A stretch of DNA of 35,042 bases. It comes from Thermoleophilia bacterium (GTDB taxonomy: Bacteria; Actinomycetota; Thermoleophilia; RBG-16-64-13). A program made the position numbers and the translations under genes. Where the stretch lies: positions 1-35,042 of the forward strand of contig JAOAGT010000010.1 in assembly GCA_026415615.1 (NCBI GenBank). Direction: 5' to 3'. Positions 15,900 through 23,707 of the stretch are shown here, piece after piece (positions within the stretch are counted from its first letter, which is position 1; each line of letters begins with the position of its first letter). The notes under the pieces are model-generated. The model saw nothing but the letters and a program-made list of their open reading frames with translations. It had not been told where the DNA came from and made no database searches.

Positions 15900-17498
15900 A
15901 TGAAGTCCCAACTCCTTGGGCGGATGAGGAAACCCTCGGTCGATCGATCAAGGTGGAGTGTTGTGCTTGGGGCAGCCTTGGTGTTGCTATTGGTGTTGTC
16001 GGTCGCCCCTCGGAGCTTGAGTATTACACCTGGTTTCCCCGACGTCCCGCCCAGTCACCCGTATTTCGAGGCGATTTGCGACCTGGCCTCGCGCGGAATC
16101 ATCAGTGGTAAGCCTGATGGCAAGTTTCATCCTGATGATCCGGTAATGCGCCAACAATTTGCCAAAATGATTGTAAAAACCATGATGCTTCCCGCCCCGT
16201 CGACCATTACCTGTCCTTTCCCAGACGTTCTAGACCCGGATCCCACTTCGTCGGATCCCTGGTATCCCGGCAAATACGTGGCCACCTGCGCGTTACACCG
16301 CATCACGCTAGGTAAGACGGACCCGGTGTCGGGGAGAACCATCTTTGCCCCCTACGACAGCATCAAACGCTTCCAGGTATTAACGATGGTTGTGCGCGCT
16401 TTAGACGCAGCCCTTCCCGGTCTGTTGCTGGAATCCCCGTCTGGCTTCGTTCCTACCTGGAACCCCGCCCTGAGTCCCGAGCATGGAGCCAACGCGGCCC
16501 GGGCGGAATACAATGATCTCTTGAAGGGCATAAACCTGACCACACTCGACCCCTTCGGCCCTATGAGCAGAGGCGAAATTGCCCAGGTACTTGAGAACAC
16601 CATCGTGAGAATGCAGCCAACGACAGCTCCTGGAAGCGGAGTTTGGGAAGATCTGGGCGGACCCTGGGAATCCTCTCCTGCTGCTGCCACGCCAGACCCC
16701 AGCCGTTTGGATGTCTACATTAAGGGAACGGATGGCTCGCTTTGGCGCAACATTCGGGCTGGCAGCTCTTGGCTAGGTTGGCGCCCCTTACCTGAATCGC
16801 CCTCCGGATCTCCTGATGCAGCTTCTTGGGGTCCCGGTCGAGTTGACGTGTTCTGGCCAGTTTCGACCCCAGCCGGGACAGAGATACGCTGGGCATACGA
16901 CGAAGCTGGGGTTTGGCATGCTAGCACTATGGTGGCCCTGTATGCAGCAGCAGAAGCCGGTCCAGCAGCTTGCTCTTGGGGCACGGGGCGTCTGGATCTG
17001 TTTTACGTCAGCAGTTCGGGCGGAATTGAGCACCGGTGTTTTAACGTCTCCTGGTGGTATCCGGGCTCGGAGAGTCTCGGCGGCGCCACTTTCTCAGACC
17101 CAGCAGCAGCCTCTTGGCAACCGGGACGCTTGGACGTTTTTGTCCGCGGACCCTTGTTCCACCTCTGGCATAACTCATACAGTATTGCCCTCGACCGTTG
17201 GGCCGGTTGGGATGATCTGGGAGGAATTCTGTATTCCGCACCCGCAGCAGTTGCCCGGGACCGCGGGGTGCTTGATGTTTTTGCCCGGTTTGCAGACGGC
17301 CATATCTACCACCGGTGTTATACCTCGTCCTCCGGAACCTGGTCGCCTTGGGAGCGCATACCCTCAGCCATTACTTTCGCCCGCGATCCTGCGGCTTGCT
17401 CGTGGGGTCCTAATCGCATTGACCTCTTTGCAGTGGGAACTGATGGCCACCTCTATCACAAGTGGTGGGATGGAACTACCGGCATCTGGCAACCGTGA
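15900..17498 (+). CDS. S-layer-homology protein with C-terminal beta-propeller lectin
   Basis: From the ATG at 15900 (GGGGGGAT upstream) the protein has 532 residues. A basic N-region and hydrophobic core (VVLGAALVLLLVLSVAP) form a signal peptide. SLH modules follow: FPDVPPSHPYFEAICDLASRGIISG then PDGKFHPDDPVMRQQFAKMI, a second around FPDVLDPDP to MVVRALDAAL, and a third, weaker one ending in GPMSRGEIAQVLENTI. SLH domains anchor proteins to secondary wall polymers. From about residue 245 there are five to six repeats of the form SWGPGRVDVF...DGHLYHKWW, as in the PLL/DUF346-type beta-propeller lectins that bind sugars. The result is a wall-anchored putative carbohydrate-binding protein. Its ligand is unknown. 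Confidence 0.88.
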   Translation: MKSQLLGRMRKPSVDRSRWSVVLGAALVLLLVLSVAPRSLSITPGFPDVPPSHPYFEAICDLASRGIISGKPDGKFHPDDPVMRQQFAKMIVKTMMLPAPSTITCPFPDVLDPDPTSSDPWYPGKYVATCALHRITLGKTDPVSGRTIFAPYDSIKRFQVLTMVVRALDAALPGLLLESPSGFVPTWNPALSPEHGANAARAEYNDLLKGINLTTLDPFGPMSRGEIAQVLENTIVRMQPTTAPGSGVWEDLGGPWESSPAAATPDPSRLDVYIKGTDGSLWRNIRAGSSWLGWRPLPESPSGSPDAASWGPGRVDVFWPVSTPAGTEIRWAYDEAGVWHASTMVALYAAAEAGPAACSWGTGRLDLFYVSSSGGIEHRCFNVSWWYPGSESLGGATFSDPAAASWQPGRLDVFVRGPLFHLWHNSYSIALDRWAGWDDLGGILYSAPAAVARDRGVLDVFARFADGHIYHRCYTSSSGTWSPWERIPSAITFARDPAACSWGPNRIDLFAVGTDGHLYHKWWDGTTGIWQP

Positions 17499-17717
17499 GC
17501 GCAATCCGCGCACATAGGAAAGGCGCGGTAGGGGAGACACGGAGCACCGCTGGTGACAAGTGGGGCGCGGCTGGCGAGACGCAGGCATGCTGGTGACAAG
17601 TGGGGCGCGGCCGGCGAGATTCTCTCCGGCCGCGCCCCGCCCGCGCCCCGACTGTTGCTAGAGGAACTTTTGCACTCTACTCGACACCATCTTGGCCATC
17701 CGCTACCTTACCCAGGT
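17499..17717. repeat. 40-bp tandem repeat in a convergent intergenic region
   Basis: A 31-base block at 17549-17579 recurs at 17589-17619 with one difference, giving a 40-base period; a decayed partial copy precedes them. The block begins GCTGGTGACAAGTGGGGCGC. The rest of the gap up to the DUF3303-like stop carries the hairpin listed separately and no gene. Confidence 0.75.
17602..17638. terminator. Strong 13-bp hairpin, probable terminator between convergent genes
   Basis: GGGGCGCGGCCGG (17602-17614) pairs perfectly with CCGGCCGCGCCCC (17626-17638) across an 11-base loop that can itself pair further. It overlaps the second copy of the 40-base repeat. It lacks a T-run but sits between two converging genes. 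Confidence 0.6.
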
Positions 17718-17990
17718 TTACTTGGTCATCTGCTTAGCGATTTCCATTCCTTGCTCCGCAGTGCACGCCGGCACCACGGTCAAGCTGAAAACATCGTCCC
17801 ACTGGGAGGTCGCAGCCATGATCGGAGCGATGTCGTCGGCCTCGGTGACAACAATAAGTTTGGGGGAGTCAGACTGCAGCCAGTATTCGGCCACCAACCT
17901 CACCCCCGGCGGGTAAGACCACCCCATGCGACGGGCTATTCTTTCTCGGTCGGTTCCCGCCCGAACGCTACCCAGGGTGACAAATAACAT
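17718..17990 (-). CDS. Small protein resembling DUF3303
   Basis: The ATG at 17990 has an ideal SD (AAGGAGG, 5 bases away), giving 90 residues. MLFVTLGSVRAG, PPGVRLVAEYWLQSD, PKLIVVTEADD and FSLTVVPACTAEQGMEIAKQ give the alternating strand and helix order of a ferredoxin-like fold. Several positions resemble DUF3303-type proteins (start MLF..., PEGV...W, F.vvEa.d.). Function is unknown for that family. It has no signal peptide. The mRNA upstream of the SD can form two competing helices, suggesting translational control. It lies downstream of the VanW gene on the same strand, 210 bases away. Confidence 0.75.
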   Translation of the reverse strand: MLFVTLGSVRAGTDRERIARRMGWSYPPGVRLVAEYWLQSDSPKLIVVTEADDIAPIMAATSQWDDVFSLTVVPACTAEQGMEIAKQMTK

Positions 17991-17998
17991 CCCAGCCT

Positions 17999-18035
17999 CC
18001 TTTTTGGGCCTAACTGACGAACAGGCCCATGTCAG
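17999..18035 (-). promoter_or_regulatory. Structured leader (competing helices or pseudoknot) at the SD of the DUF3303-like gene
   Basis: In transcription order: CTGAC (18035-18031), TGGGCCT (18029-18023), GTCAG (18018-18014), AGGCCCA (18011-18005), then AAAAGGAGG. CTGAC pairs with GTCAG and TGGGCCT with AGGCCCA. The pairings interleave, so they either exclude one another or form an H-type pseudoknot directly upstream of the ribosome-binding site. No known riboswitch class is recognised. Confidence 0.45.
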
Positions 18036-18200
18036 CGAGGGGTACCGGTCGCGGATTACGTTTGTGCAGTCAGGGCGACGGTTTGCGGATCGTTCTAGAC
18101 GGTTCTACCCACTACGGTTTCAGGAATAGAAGATTAAACCTTACCTTCAGTCTACTCTCATAACGCCAGAAAAGCACCCGCCACGCCGAAGGCGCGTTCC

Positions 18201-20135
18201 CTAGTAGGTTGTGGTACTCGCAGCAGCTGTCGTCGTGGTTGTGGCGGCAGTAGTGGTCGTGCTAGCCCCATTAGTGGTACTAGTGGGAATAGTCCCAGTC
18301 GTGCTGCTCGAGGGCAAGGTGGTGCAGGTGGTGGTAGACGGTGGAACCGCAATCAAGCGGGAGAACATGGGATAGTAGCTACGGAAGACTTCGGGCCCGT
18401 TGTGCAGAATAGTGCCATCCGGCATGGTGACTATGCGGGTAACACTGCAAGAGCGAGCCGACTGACCCGACCGAATCACTTTGGTTTGCCCAGGACGTAG
18501 TGACGGATCAACCACTGTCTCTTCGGTACGCGCCTGCCCAAAAGTAAAGCCGCTAAACGTGATCTTTACTTTGCGCCCATCGTAGGTGCCATAAATGTTG
18601 AAGCGAGTGTGAACTCCGTCCGACCAACCGCGAATCCAAATGTAGTGAGCGGTATCGTTACGGAAGCGTAGGTTCTTGGGTGGTGCAATAGTGGCATCAC
18701 GACCCGGCGGGTAGTGGTCGATGTAAAGCGAGTGGTTGTGCCGCTGCAGTATCTCAAGACCAGCCTCAAGCGCTGCATTAAACAGAGTGGTCGATACTTG
18801 GCAGATTCCGCCTCCGAACACATCCTCCATGATTCCTTCGCCCACTATTCCGGGAGCTGTCTTATACCCGCGTTCAGGAGTCCGCGGACCTACCACTTTC
18901 TCGAAGTCATACACCTCTCCGGGGGCCAAGATCACATTCTCGGCGTACTTGGTGGTGATACGCACGTTGTGCTGACGGTTAGAGCTCCCGTAGTATGGCT
19001 CGGTCTCGTAGCTGGCCAGAAGGTCCTTGATCCCCATGGCTTCAGCTTCTTCAGTAGTTAAGTCGGGCTCCCACTCCGTAACCGCCACCTTAGCTACCCG
19101 ATTGGTCTTCTTAAGCGCTGCTTCCATCAAAGCCTGCGTGGTCGCCTCGGGGTCCAGTTTCTCCCCTGGCTGGCCCGGAACTACCCAGGCCTTTTTTTGG
19201 TCGCAGTCAAACGAGGCGTTGACCGGCTCCTTAGCCACCGCGGGCTCTACCTCGACAAAGAAGTCGGCCAGCTTTGCCGCCGACAAACGAGGAACTAGGG
19301 TGGGAACACCGTCCCTGACTTCGGACACAAACTGGACCGCAGCAGCAATCGCCTCAGGCCGAAGAACCCAGGACTTATCGCCATGCACCAGAGTGACCGG
19401 CGCGCTCACCATCGTCTGCGCTTGATCTAGCGCCAGCTGGTGGTCTTCCACTGATACGTCAGGCTCTACGGTCACAAGAGGTATAGCGACTTCGGTGGTA
19501 TGAAGCGAAAGGAGAATCTTCTCTAGCTCGGCCTTAAGAGCCGCGCGGTCCACAGCCTGACCTTTGTCTCCTCCCACTACCTTTACCTCTGTCCCCTCGA
19601 TGACAAGCGAGGCGTTCACCGGCGGAACGTCAAGCTCGGCCGCAATCCGGGCGATCACGGAGTCAAGCTTTTGCTCATCTACCGAACCTGCCAGAGGCAA
19701 ATCGACAGAGGTAAAGTAGAGCTTCCAACGCCTGTAAAGGTTGACAAACGCGTTACTCTCGCGGGTGACCTGCATTGCGCGAGCAACGGCTCCGGCGACA
19801 TCCATCTTTGCTCCGGCATCAGCCGGCATGATTTCCCAGCTTTTCTCGCCAGCCACAAGACGTATGGGGCTTGACTGAGCTCTTCTTACGTGTGAGGCAA
19901 GAGCGGCCACCGCCTCGTTTTCGGTCATCCGGCCGAGATCCACCCCGTTAACGTATACCCCTGAGTGGACCCGCCCATAGGAGACTCCGGCTTCAGCAAG
20001 AACTGCGATAACAAGTAATGCGATTAGACAACCGAGGCCAAGCAGAATCTTAAAGCGTAGGCTGCGGCGCCTCTGGCGCCTGTAGTTCACCCTTCTTGGC
20101 ACGCTTGTAGTGGTCACCTTGCCGTCTACAGTCAT
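18201..20135 (-). CDS. VanW family membrane-anchored protein with peptidoglycan-binding-like domains
   Basis: The protein has 644 residues. A basic N-terminus is followed by one membrane segment (FKILLGLGCLIALLVIAVLA, about 28-47), placing the rest outside. Two repeated alpha/beta domains of the type that precedes VanW (PG_binding_4) occupy about 55-330; LAGEKSWEIMP-like and LVHGDKSWVLRPEAIA segments mark them. The VanW domain follows at about 380-520: NVILAPGEVYDFEKVVGPRT, FGGGICQVSTTLFNAALEAG and HNHSLYIDHYPPGRDATI. The C-terminus (about 600-644) is a Thr/Ser tail, probably a disordered wall linker. VanW proteins occur in vancomycin-resistance clusters and widely outside them with unknown activity, so resistance should not be assumed here. 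Confidence 0.92.
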   Translation of the reverse strand: MTVDGKVTTTSVPRRVNYRRQRRRSLRFKILLGLGCLIALLVIAVLAEAGVSYGRVHSGVYVNGVDLGRMTENEAVAALASHVRRAQSSPIRLVAGEKSWEIMPADAGAKMDVAGAVARAMQVTRESNAFVNLYRRWKLYFTSVDLPLAGSVDEQKLDSVIARIAAELDVPPVNASLVIEGTEVKVVGGDKGQAVDRAALKAELEKILLSLHTTEVAIPLVTVEPDVSVEDHQLALDQAQTMVSAPVTLVHGDKSWVLRPEAIAAAVQFVSEVRDGVPTLVPRLSAAKLADFFVEVEPAVAKEPVNASFDCDQKKAWVVPGQPGEKLDPEATTQALMEAALKKTNRVAKVAVTEWEPDLTTEEAEAMGIKDLLASYETEPYYGSSNRQHNVRITTKYAENVILAPGEVYDFEKVVGPRTPERGYKTAPGIVGEGIMEDVFGGGICQVSTTLFNAALEAGLEILQRHNHSLYIDHYPPGRDATIAPPKNLRFRNDTAHYIWIRGWSDGVHTRFNIYGTYDGRKVKITFSGFTFGQARTEETVVDPSLRPGQTKVIRSGQSARSCSVTRIVTMPDGTILHNGPEVFRSYYPMFSRLIAVPPSTTTCTTLPSSSTTGTIPTSTTNGASTTTTAATTTTTAAASTTTY

Positions 20136-20275
20136 CTCCCGCCCGCACTAGATTTTAGTAGTTGCCTTCCGTGGTATTAGACCCGGCGTGTGCGTTCTAA
20201 GTTTCTCATACTTCTTGCTTATAAACCTTCTCCTTGCTCCTAAACCCTCCTGCGTAGGCAGCCGATAAATGGGGT

Positions 20276-20593
20276 ATGAAAGATTTAGGTAACAAGCTAC
20301 CCGGAGCTACACCGCCCATGATTTTCTGCCGAGCTTGCGCCTCGCCTCTCTTGCAAGCGGTGGAATGGGAGGAGCAAGAGCACGACACGTGGCGGGTCAA
20401 GCTGTGGTGTCCGGAATGTGGCTTTGAGCAAGAAGCCATTCTGGATCGTCCCCAGCTCATTTACCTCTCCCTTGCTATTGAGTGCGGCTTCACCTGGATG
20501 TTTGAGGCCTTGGCAGAGCTTGACGTATTGCGTCTTTCCTCTTGCGAGCCTGACCTGGTCGAAAAAGCCCTCACTGACCGGATAGAGTTCTAG
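20276..20593 (+). CDS. Small zinc-ribbon protein of unknown function
   Basis: The reading frame gives 105 residues from ATG 20276, or 91 from ATG 20318, which has GGAG 11 bases upstream. Two C-x2-C pairs, FCRACAS and WCPECGF, separated by about 28 residues form a zinc ribbon. They are followed by helical sequence (LIYLSLAIECGFTWMFEALA). No enzymatic motif, signal peptide or membrane segment is evident. It is divergent from the VanW gene and 149 bases upstream of the OsmC gene on the same strand. GATAAA six bases before ATG 20276 could be a -10 element of a leaderless transcript, which would favour the longer form. Confidence 0.75.
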   Translation: MKDLGNKLPGATPPMIFCRACASPLLQAVEWEEQEHDTWRVKLWCPECGFEQEAILDRPQLIYLSLAIECGFTWMFEALAELDVLRLSSCEPDLVEKALTDRIEF

Positions 20594-20742
20594 TTAGACC
20601 CTGCCCCGAGGGCTTCACCCCGAGATCACCACGAGATGCAGCCTCCGCGAGTTAGCTCGCAGATGCGACGTGCGCTATTCTTCCAAGTAGTAACTGCGAC
20701 AAGACTAGCTGTAGTCAAACTGCGTGCGACGGGAGTTCGAGC

Positions 20743-21138
20743 ATGGATCTGGAAGTCTTTTTCCCCGGCAACAAGAAAGTGCACGTGCGGTACAAGGGTT
20801 TTGTCATCGAGACGGACCAACCGGTAAGAGCTGGAGGCGACGAAACAGCACCTACTCCCTTTGACCTTTTCCTCGCCTCGCTGGCCGCTTGCTCCGGAGT
20901 TTACGTGCTCTCTTTTCTACAGCAGCGCGGACTGTCCACTGACGGAGCCGGACTCGTTCTGAGAACCGAGCGCGATCCGGAAACCAAAATGGTTACCAAA
21001 ATCACTACTGAAGTGAAACTGCCGGCTGACTTCCCCGAGAAGTATCGTGAGGCTGTGCTGAGAGCAGTCGAGCAGTGCACGGTCAAGCGTCACATCCAAA
21101 ACCCGCCCGCGTTTGAGACAGTGGTTACAGTAGGCTAA
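20743..21138 (+). CDS. OsmC/YhfA-family peroxiredoxin-like protein
   Basis: This 131-residue protein has the OsmC fold markers. TPFDLFLASLAACSGVYVLS contains the first conserved cysteine at the start of the central helix, and AVEQCTVKRHIQNPPAFE contains the second. OsmC/Ohr proteins reduce organic hydroperoxides using this cysteine pair. The sequence variant with a plain GGDETAPTPFDL loop and the VEQC segment is closer to the YhfA/OsmC-like subgroup, whose substrate is poorly known. Length is normal. The start has a weak SD (GGGAG about 10 bases upstream). No regulator of peroxide stress lies next to it. Confidence 0.92.
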   Translation: MDLEVFFPGNKKVHVRYKGFVIETDQPVRAGGDETAPTPFDLFLASLAACSGVYVLSFLQQRGLSTDGAGLVLRTERDPETKMVTKITTEVKLPADFPEKYREAVLRAVEQCTVKRHIQNPPAFETVVTVG

Positions 21139-21208
21139 CTAGGCTAGGTGAGGAGACAGTAGGCTGCACAGGCCAGCAGAGGAGCGCTTTGCGCGGAGAG
21201 TGGCCACA

Positions 21209-21237
21209 CCCCGGCCTAGCTGGGCCGCCAGCCGGGG
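21209..21237. terminator. Hairpin between the convergent OsmC and DUF1828-like genes
   Basis: CCCCGGC (21209-21215) pairs with GCCGGGG (21231-21237), with a further partial stem inside the loop. It straddles the stop of the leftward gene and could end transcription from both sides. No T-run is present. Confidence 0.4.
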
Positions 21238-21716
21238 CCATGGGCATCTGCATCCCGGCGTTTCTCAAACTGGACCAAGGCGTCTTTGTACTTGCAGTGA
21301 CGAAGACCGATCAGCTCTACCAACATCTGAAGAAAGCTCCATAGCCCAGCAGCCAGCGAGTCTGGCTGGCAGTCAAGGCACAGCTGGCCTCTGTAGACTC
21401 CGGCGCCCGGAAATTGCTTTGCTGCGTGAAAGACGGTGCGGCTCAAGATCATGTCACCCTGTACATCCATGCCCTGTTCCGCAAGACACCTAAGAAGCAA
21501 GCCGCCATCCGAAATGCGCACCCGATCCTGAGAGACCATGGCAAGCTCGAGCATCACCTTGCCCTGGCGCCCCGGGTATACAAACGGGGTTTCGACCTGG
21601 AGCTTCTGCCCTTCCAACAGGCGGCCAAGAGTGACGTTTTCAGCCGACTCTTGAGTTCCGGCAGAAACGGCAGCCACGAGTTCTGCAAAACTGATGGGGG
21701 AAAGCCCCTCGGCCAT
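21216..21716 (-). CDS. DUF1828-like protein
   Basis: This 166-residue protein has the region VETPFVYPGRQGKVMLELAM followed by DRVRISDGGLLLRCLAEQGM (about 40-85). It resembles DUF1828, in which a TPF...DGG/DDG core precedes a helix ending in a conserved glycine. A helical C-terminal half contains C115 and C117 (LCLDC). DUF1828 has no established biochemical role; some members occur near mobile or defence genes. ATG 21716 has AAGGA about 11 bases upstream. It starts 44 bases after the stop of the heptad-repeat gene and is probably its operon partner. Family assignment is by eye and moderate. Confidence 0.7.
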   Translation of the reverse strand: MAEGLSPISFAELVAAVSAGTQESAENVTLGRLLEGQKLQVETPFVYPGRQGKVMLELAMVSQDRVRISDGGLLLRCLAEQGMDVQGDMILSRTVFHAAKQFPGAGVYRGQLCLDCQPDSLAAGLWSFLQMLVELIGLRHCKYKDALVQFEKRRDADAHGPGWRPS

Positions 21717-21760
21717 TCTGTACTTAGGTTCCTTCGCTCAAGCCACTGTCAGGCTGCGGT

Positions 21761-22159
21761 CTAGGCAGACTGTGCGGGACCCTGGCTATCCGGCTGGGCA
21801 GCGCCTGCTTCTGGCTGAGGAGCACCTGCGTTTCGCTGAGGAGCGCCTGCTTCTGGCTGAGCAGCACCTGCGTTTGGCTGAGCTGCCTGCGCTTGGGCCC
21901 TTGCTTGTGCTTCGGCGCGCACTCTAAGCAGTTGCTCCTCTAGGCGCGTCATATCGTCTAGAATTTTCTGCCGCAGCGCTTGATCCACAGGCCGGCCGCG
22001 GTAGAAGTCAAAGACTAAGTAGCCCAGTTTCTTGGCAAGACTGTCCATCTGAAGCTCAATCTGTAACTCCGTGACTTTGGTCTTGCCCTTGTCAATAGCC
22101 TTATCGGCACCTTCCGCCACTTTCTCGATACCCGCAGCAAGCTTATCGATGAGACCCAT
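21761..22159 (-). CDS. Small helical protein with an Ala/Gln/Pro heptad-repeat tail
   Basis: Start is the ATG at 22159 with AGGAAGGTG upstream; the longer frame runs into the divergent gene. The 132-residue product has an amphipathic N-terminal helix (MGLIDKLAAGIEKVAEGADK) and a coiled region up to about residue 90 (LQIELQMDSLAKKLGYLVFD; DMTRLEEQLLRVRAEAQARA). Five seven-residue repeats of the type AAQPNAG, AAQPEAG, APQRNAG, APQPEAG, AAQPDSQ complete it. Helical proteins with a low-complexity tail of this type are common and functionally uncharacterised. No membrane segment is seen. It is likely co-transcribed with the DUF1828-like gene. Confidence 0.8.
   Translation of the reverse strand: MGLIDKLAAGIEKVAEGADKAIDKGKTKVTELQIELQMDSLAKKLGYLVFDFYRGRPVDQALRQKILDDMTRLEEQLLRVRAEAQARAQAQAAQPNAGAAQPEAGAPQRNAGAPQPEAGAAQPDSQGPAQSA
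21781..21885 (-). repeat. 21-bp (42-bp higher order) coding repeat
   Basis: The tail of the heptad-repeat protein is encoded by about five 21-base units arranged as two 42-base units plus a remnant; GCTTCTGGCTGAGSAGCACC marks the higher-order copies. Copy number could vary by slippage. Boundaries are approximate. Confidence 0.7.
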
Positions 22160-22191
22160 GGTCACACCTTCCTGAGTAGCTTTGCACCTAC

Positions 22192-22224
22192 AGTCTACTT
22201 CACTTGCGCGAACTACGGTAGACT
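22192..22224. promoter_or_regulatory. Inverted repeat between divergent genes, possible shared promoter/operator
   Basis: AGTCTAC (22192-22198) and GTAGACT (22218-22224) are perfect inverted repeats in the gap between the divergent heptad-repeat and DUF1015 genes. Each arm contains TAGACT, a -10-like hexamer pointing outwards, so two mirror-image promoters are possible. No good -35 hexamers were found. Confidence 0.35.
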
Positions 22225-22233
22225 CGTTTGTCA

Positions 22234-23661
22234 ATGGCAGCATGGGTACAAAAAGAGGGAGCGAGTTTCTTGGAGACGGCAGTTCCTTTTCGCGCCTGGC
22301 GATATTCACCAGCGGCTGGAGATCTCAACTTGCTGGTTGCCCCGCCATACGACGTGATCGGACCGGAGCTCTTGGCAGAACTTTACGAGCGCAGCCCTTA
22401 CAACGTGGTTCATGTCGACCTAGGAATGACGCAGCCGGGCGACAACGACCAAGAGAACAGGTACACGCGGGCAGCCCAGGAGCTCTTGGCATGGAAACAA
22501 TCCGGAATCATCCAGCAAGACCCAGAGCCCACTGTCACTTTTGTGGAGGAAGTTTTTGTCGGCCCAGACGGCAGGCCGGGAGTGCGGCACGGCTTTCTAG
22601 CTCTCATGCGGCTCTATGAGTTTGAGGAGGGCGTCGTCTTCCCCCACGAGCGGACCCTGTCTGGTCCAAAGGAAGACCGTTTTCGCTTGATGCAGACAAC
22701 CCGAATGTGCCTGAGCCCGGTGTTCTTGCTCTACGACCTTCCTAGCGATGACATCACTGCTGCCTGGAAAGCCGGTCCTGGCCAGACCCCTCCCGTTAGC
22801 GTGCTGACCGACAGCGAGGGCACCGTGACAAAGCTCTGGCCCACCGCTGAGCGCAGGCTTCTTGCAACGATTAAAGAAGCTCTTCGCGGCGCGCGCCTGA
22901 TCATTGCAGACGGCCATCACCGCTACGAAACAGCCCTTAGATACCGGCGCACCCAGCAGGAACTGACAGCGCCGGCCAGCGAGCGGCGGGAGGCAGCGTC
23001 GCCAGCCAACACACCCACGGAGCTTGGCCGACAGCAAGCCAGCGGAGGGGGCCAGCGGCCTGCTTGGGAGTACGTTCTTGCGTACTTTGTAAATATGTCC
23101 GACCCTGGGCTTGCTATCTACGCCACTCACCGGCTACTCCACGGGCTTGAGCCCCAACAGGTGGCCTCGCTACCAGAGCGCCTGGGCAAGTTCTTTGTCG
23201 TTGAACGGTTAGGTGGCTCTAATCCACAGGCAGCCATCGCCGACTTTTTGGCAACACATCGCCGCCTGGCTTTTGGTCTATGGGGTCCAGACCTGGGCCC
23301 TGCCTATGGGCTTAGGCTTATTGACAGCACAGTTGCACGGCGGGCAGCGCCCGGGCATAGCGCTGCTTATCAGCAACTGGATGTGACCGTACTAGAAACA
23401 CTCATCTTAGGCGAAACCCTGGGCATCACTTCTTGCGACCTGGCCGCAGAACGGTACGTGGCGTACGTGAAAGAACTAAACGAAGCTTTTGAGCGGCTAA
23501 AGAGGCACGAGTTTCAGATTGGCTTTTTCCTTAACCCCACTGGGATAGACCAAGTCAAAGAAGTGGCCTTTGCCGGGGAGCGCATGCCGCAAAAAGCAAC
23601 CTTTTTCCACCCCAAGCTGCCTACGGGCCTGGTGTTTCACGATCTGACTGGATTTGTCTAA
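22234..23661 (+). CDS. DUF1015 family protein
   Basis: The ATG at 22234 gives 475 residues; an in-frame TTG lies two codons earlier. DUF1015 signatures are clear: VPFRAWRYSPAAGDLNLLVA with PPYDVIGPE, the SPYNVVHVDLG strand, FPHERTLSGPKEDRFRLMQT, IIADGHHRYETALRY, and a C-terminal segment GIDQVKEVAFAGERMPQKAT then FFHPKLPTGLVFHDL. These soluble proteins are widespread, often near serine/phosphoglycerate metabolism genes, and lack a proven activity. The GHHRYETA motif could be a metal or phosphate site, but that is inference. An insertion rich in Ala/Ser/Gln at about 245-275 is probably a loop. No obvious operon partner. Confidence 0.93.
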   Translation: MAAWVQKEGASFLETAVPFRAWRYSPAAGDLNLLVAPPYDVIGPELLAELYERSPYNVVHVDLGMTQPGDNDQENRYTRAAQELLAWKQSGIIQQDPEPTVTFVEEVFVGPDGRPGVRHGFLALMRLYEFEEGVVFPHERTLSGPKEDRFRLMQTTRMCLSPVFLLYDLPSDDITAAWKAGPGQTPPVSVLTDSEGTVTKLWPTAERRLLATIKEALRGARLIIADGHHRYETALRYRRTQQELTAPASERREAASPANTPTELGRQQASGGGQRPAWEYVLAYFVNMSDPGLAIYATHRLLHGLEPQQVASLPERLGKFFVVERLGGSNPQAAIADFLATHRRLAFGLWGPDLGPAYGLRLIDSTVARRAAPGHSAAYQQLDVTVLETLILGETLGITSCDLAAERYVAYVKELNEAFERLKRHEFQIGFFLNPTGIDQVKEVAFAGERMPQKATFFHPKLPTGLVFHDLTGFV

Positions 23662-23707
23662 ACAAACAACCCCGGTATTTAGGCCTTTCTCGCCCCGACC
23701 CAGCCTT

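Noticed and set aside
15627-15911. 94-codon minus-strand ORF upstream of the orphan kinase
   Set aside because: It overlaps the divergent lectin gene start, lacks an SD and shows no recognisable fold or family.
16816-17517. 233-codon ORF in another frame of the lectin gene
   Set aside because: It is a shadow of the repeated propeller sequence; the true frame has SLH and lectin motifs and a signal peptide.
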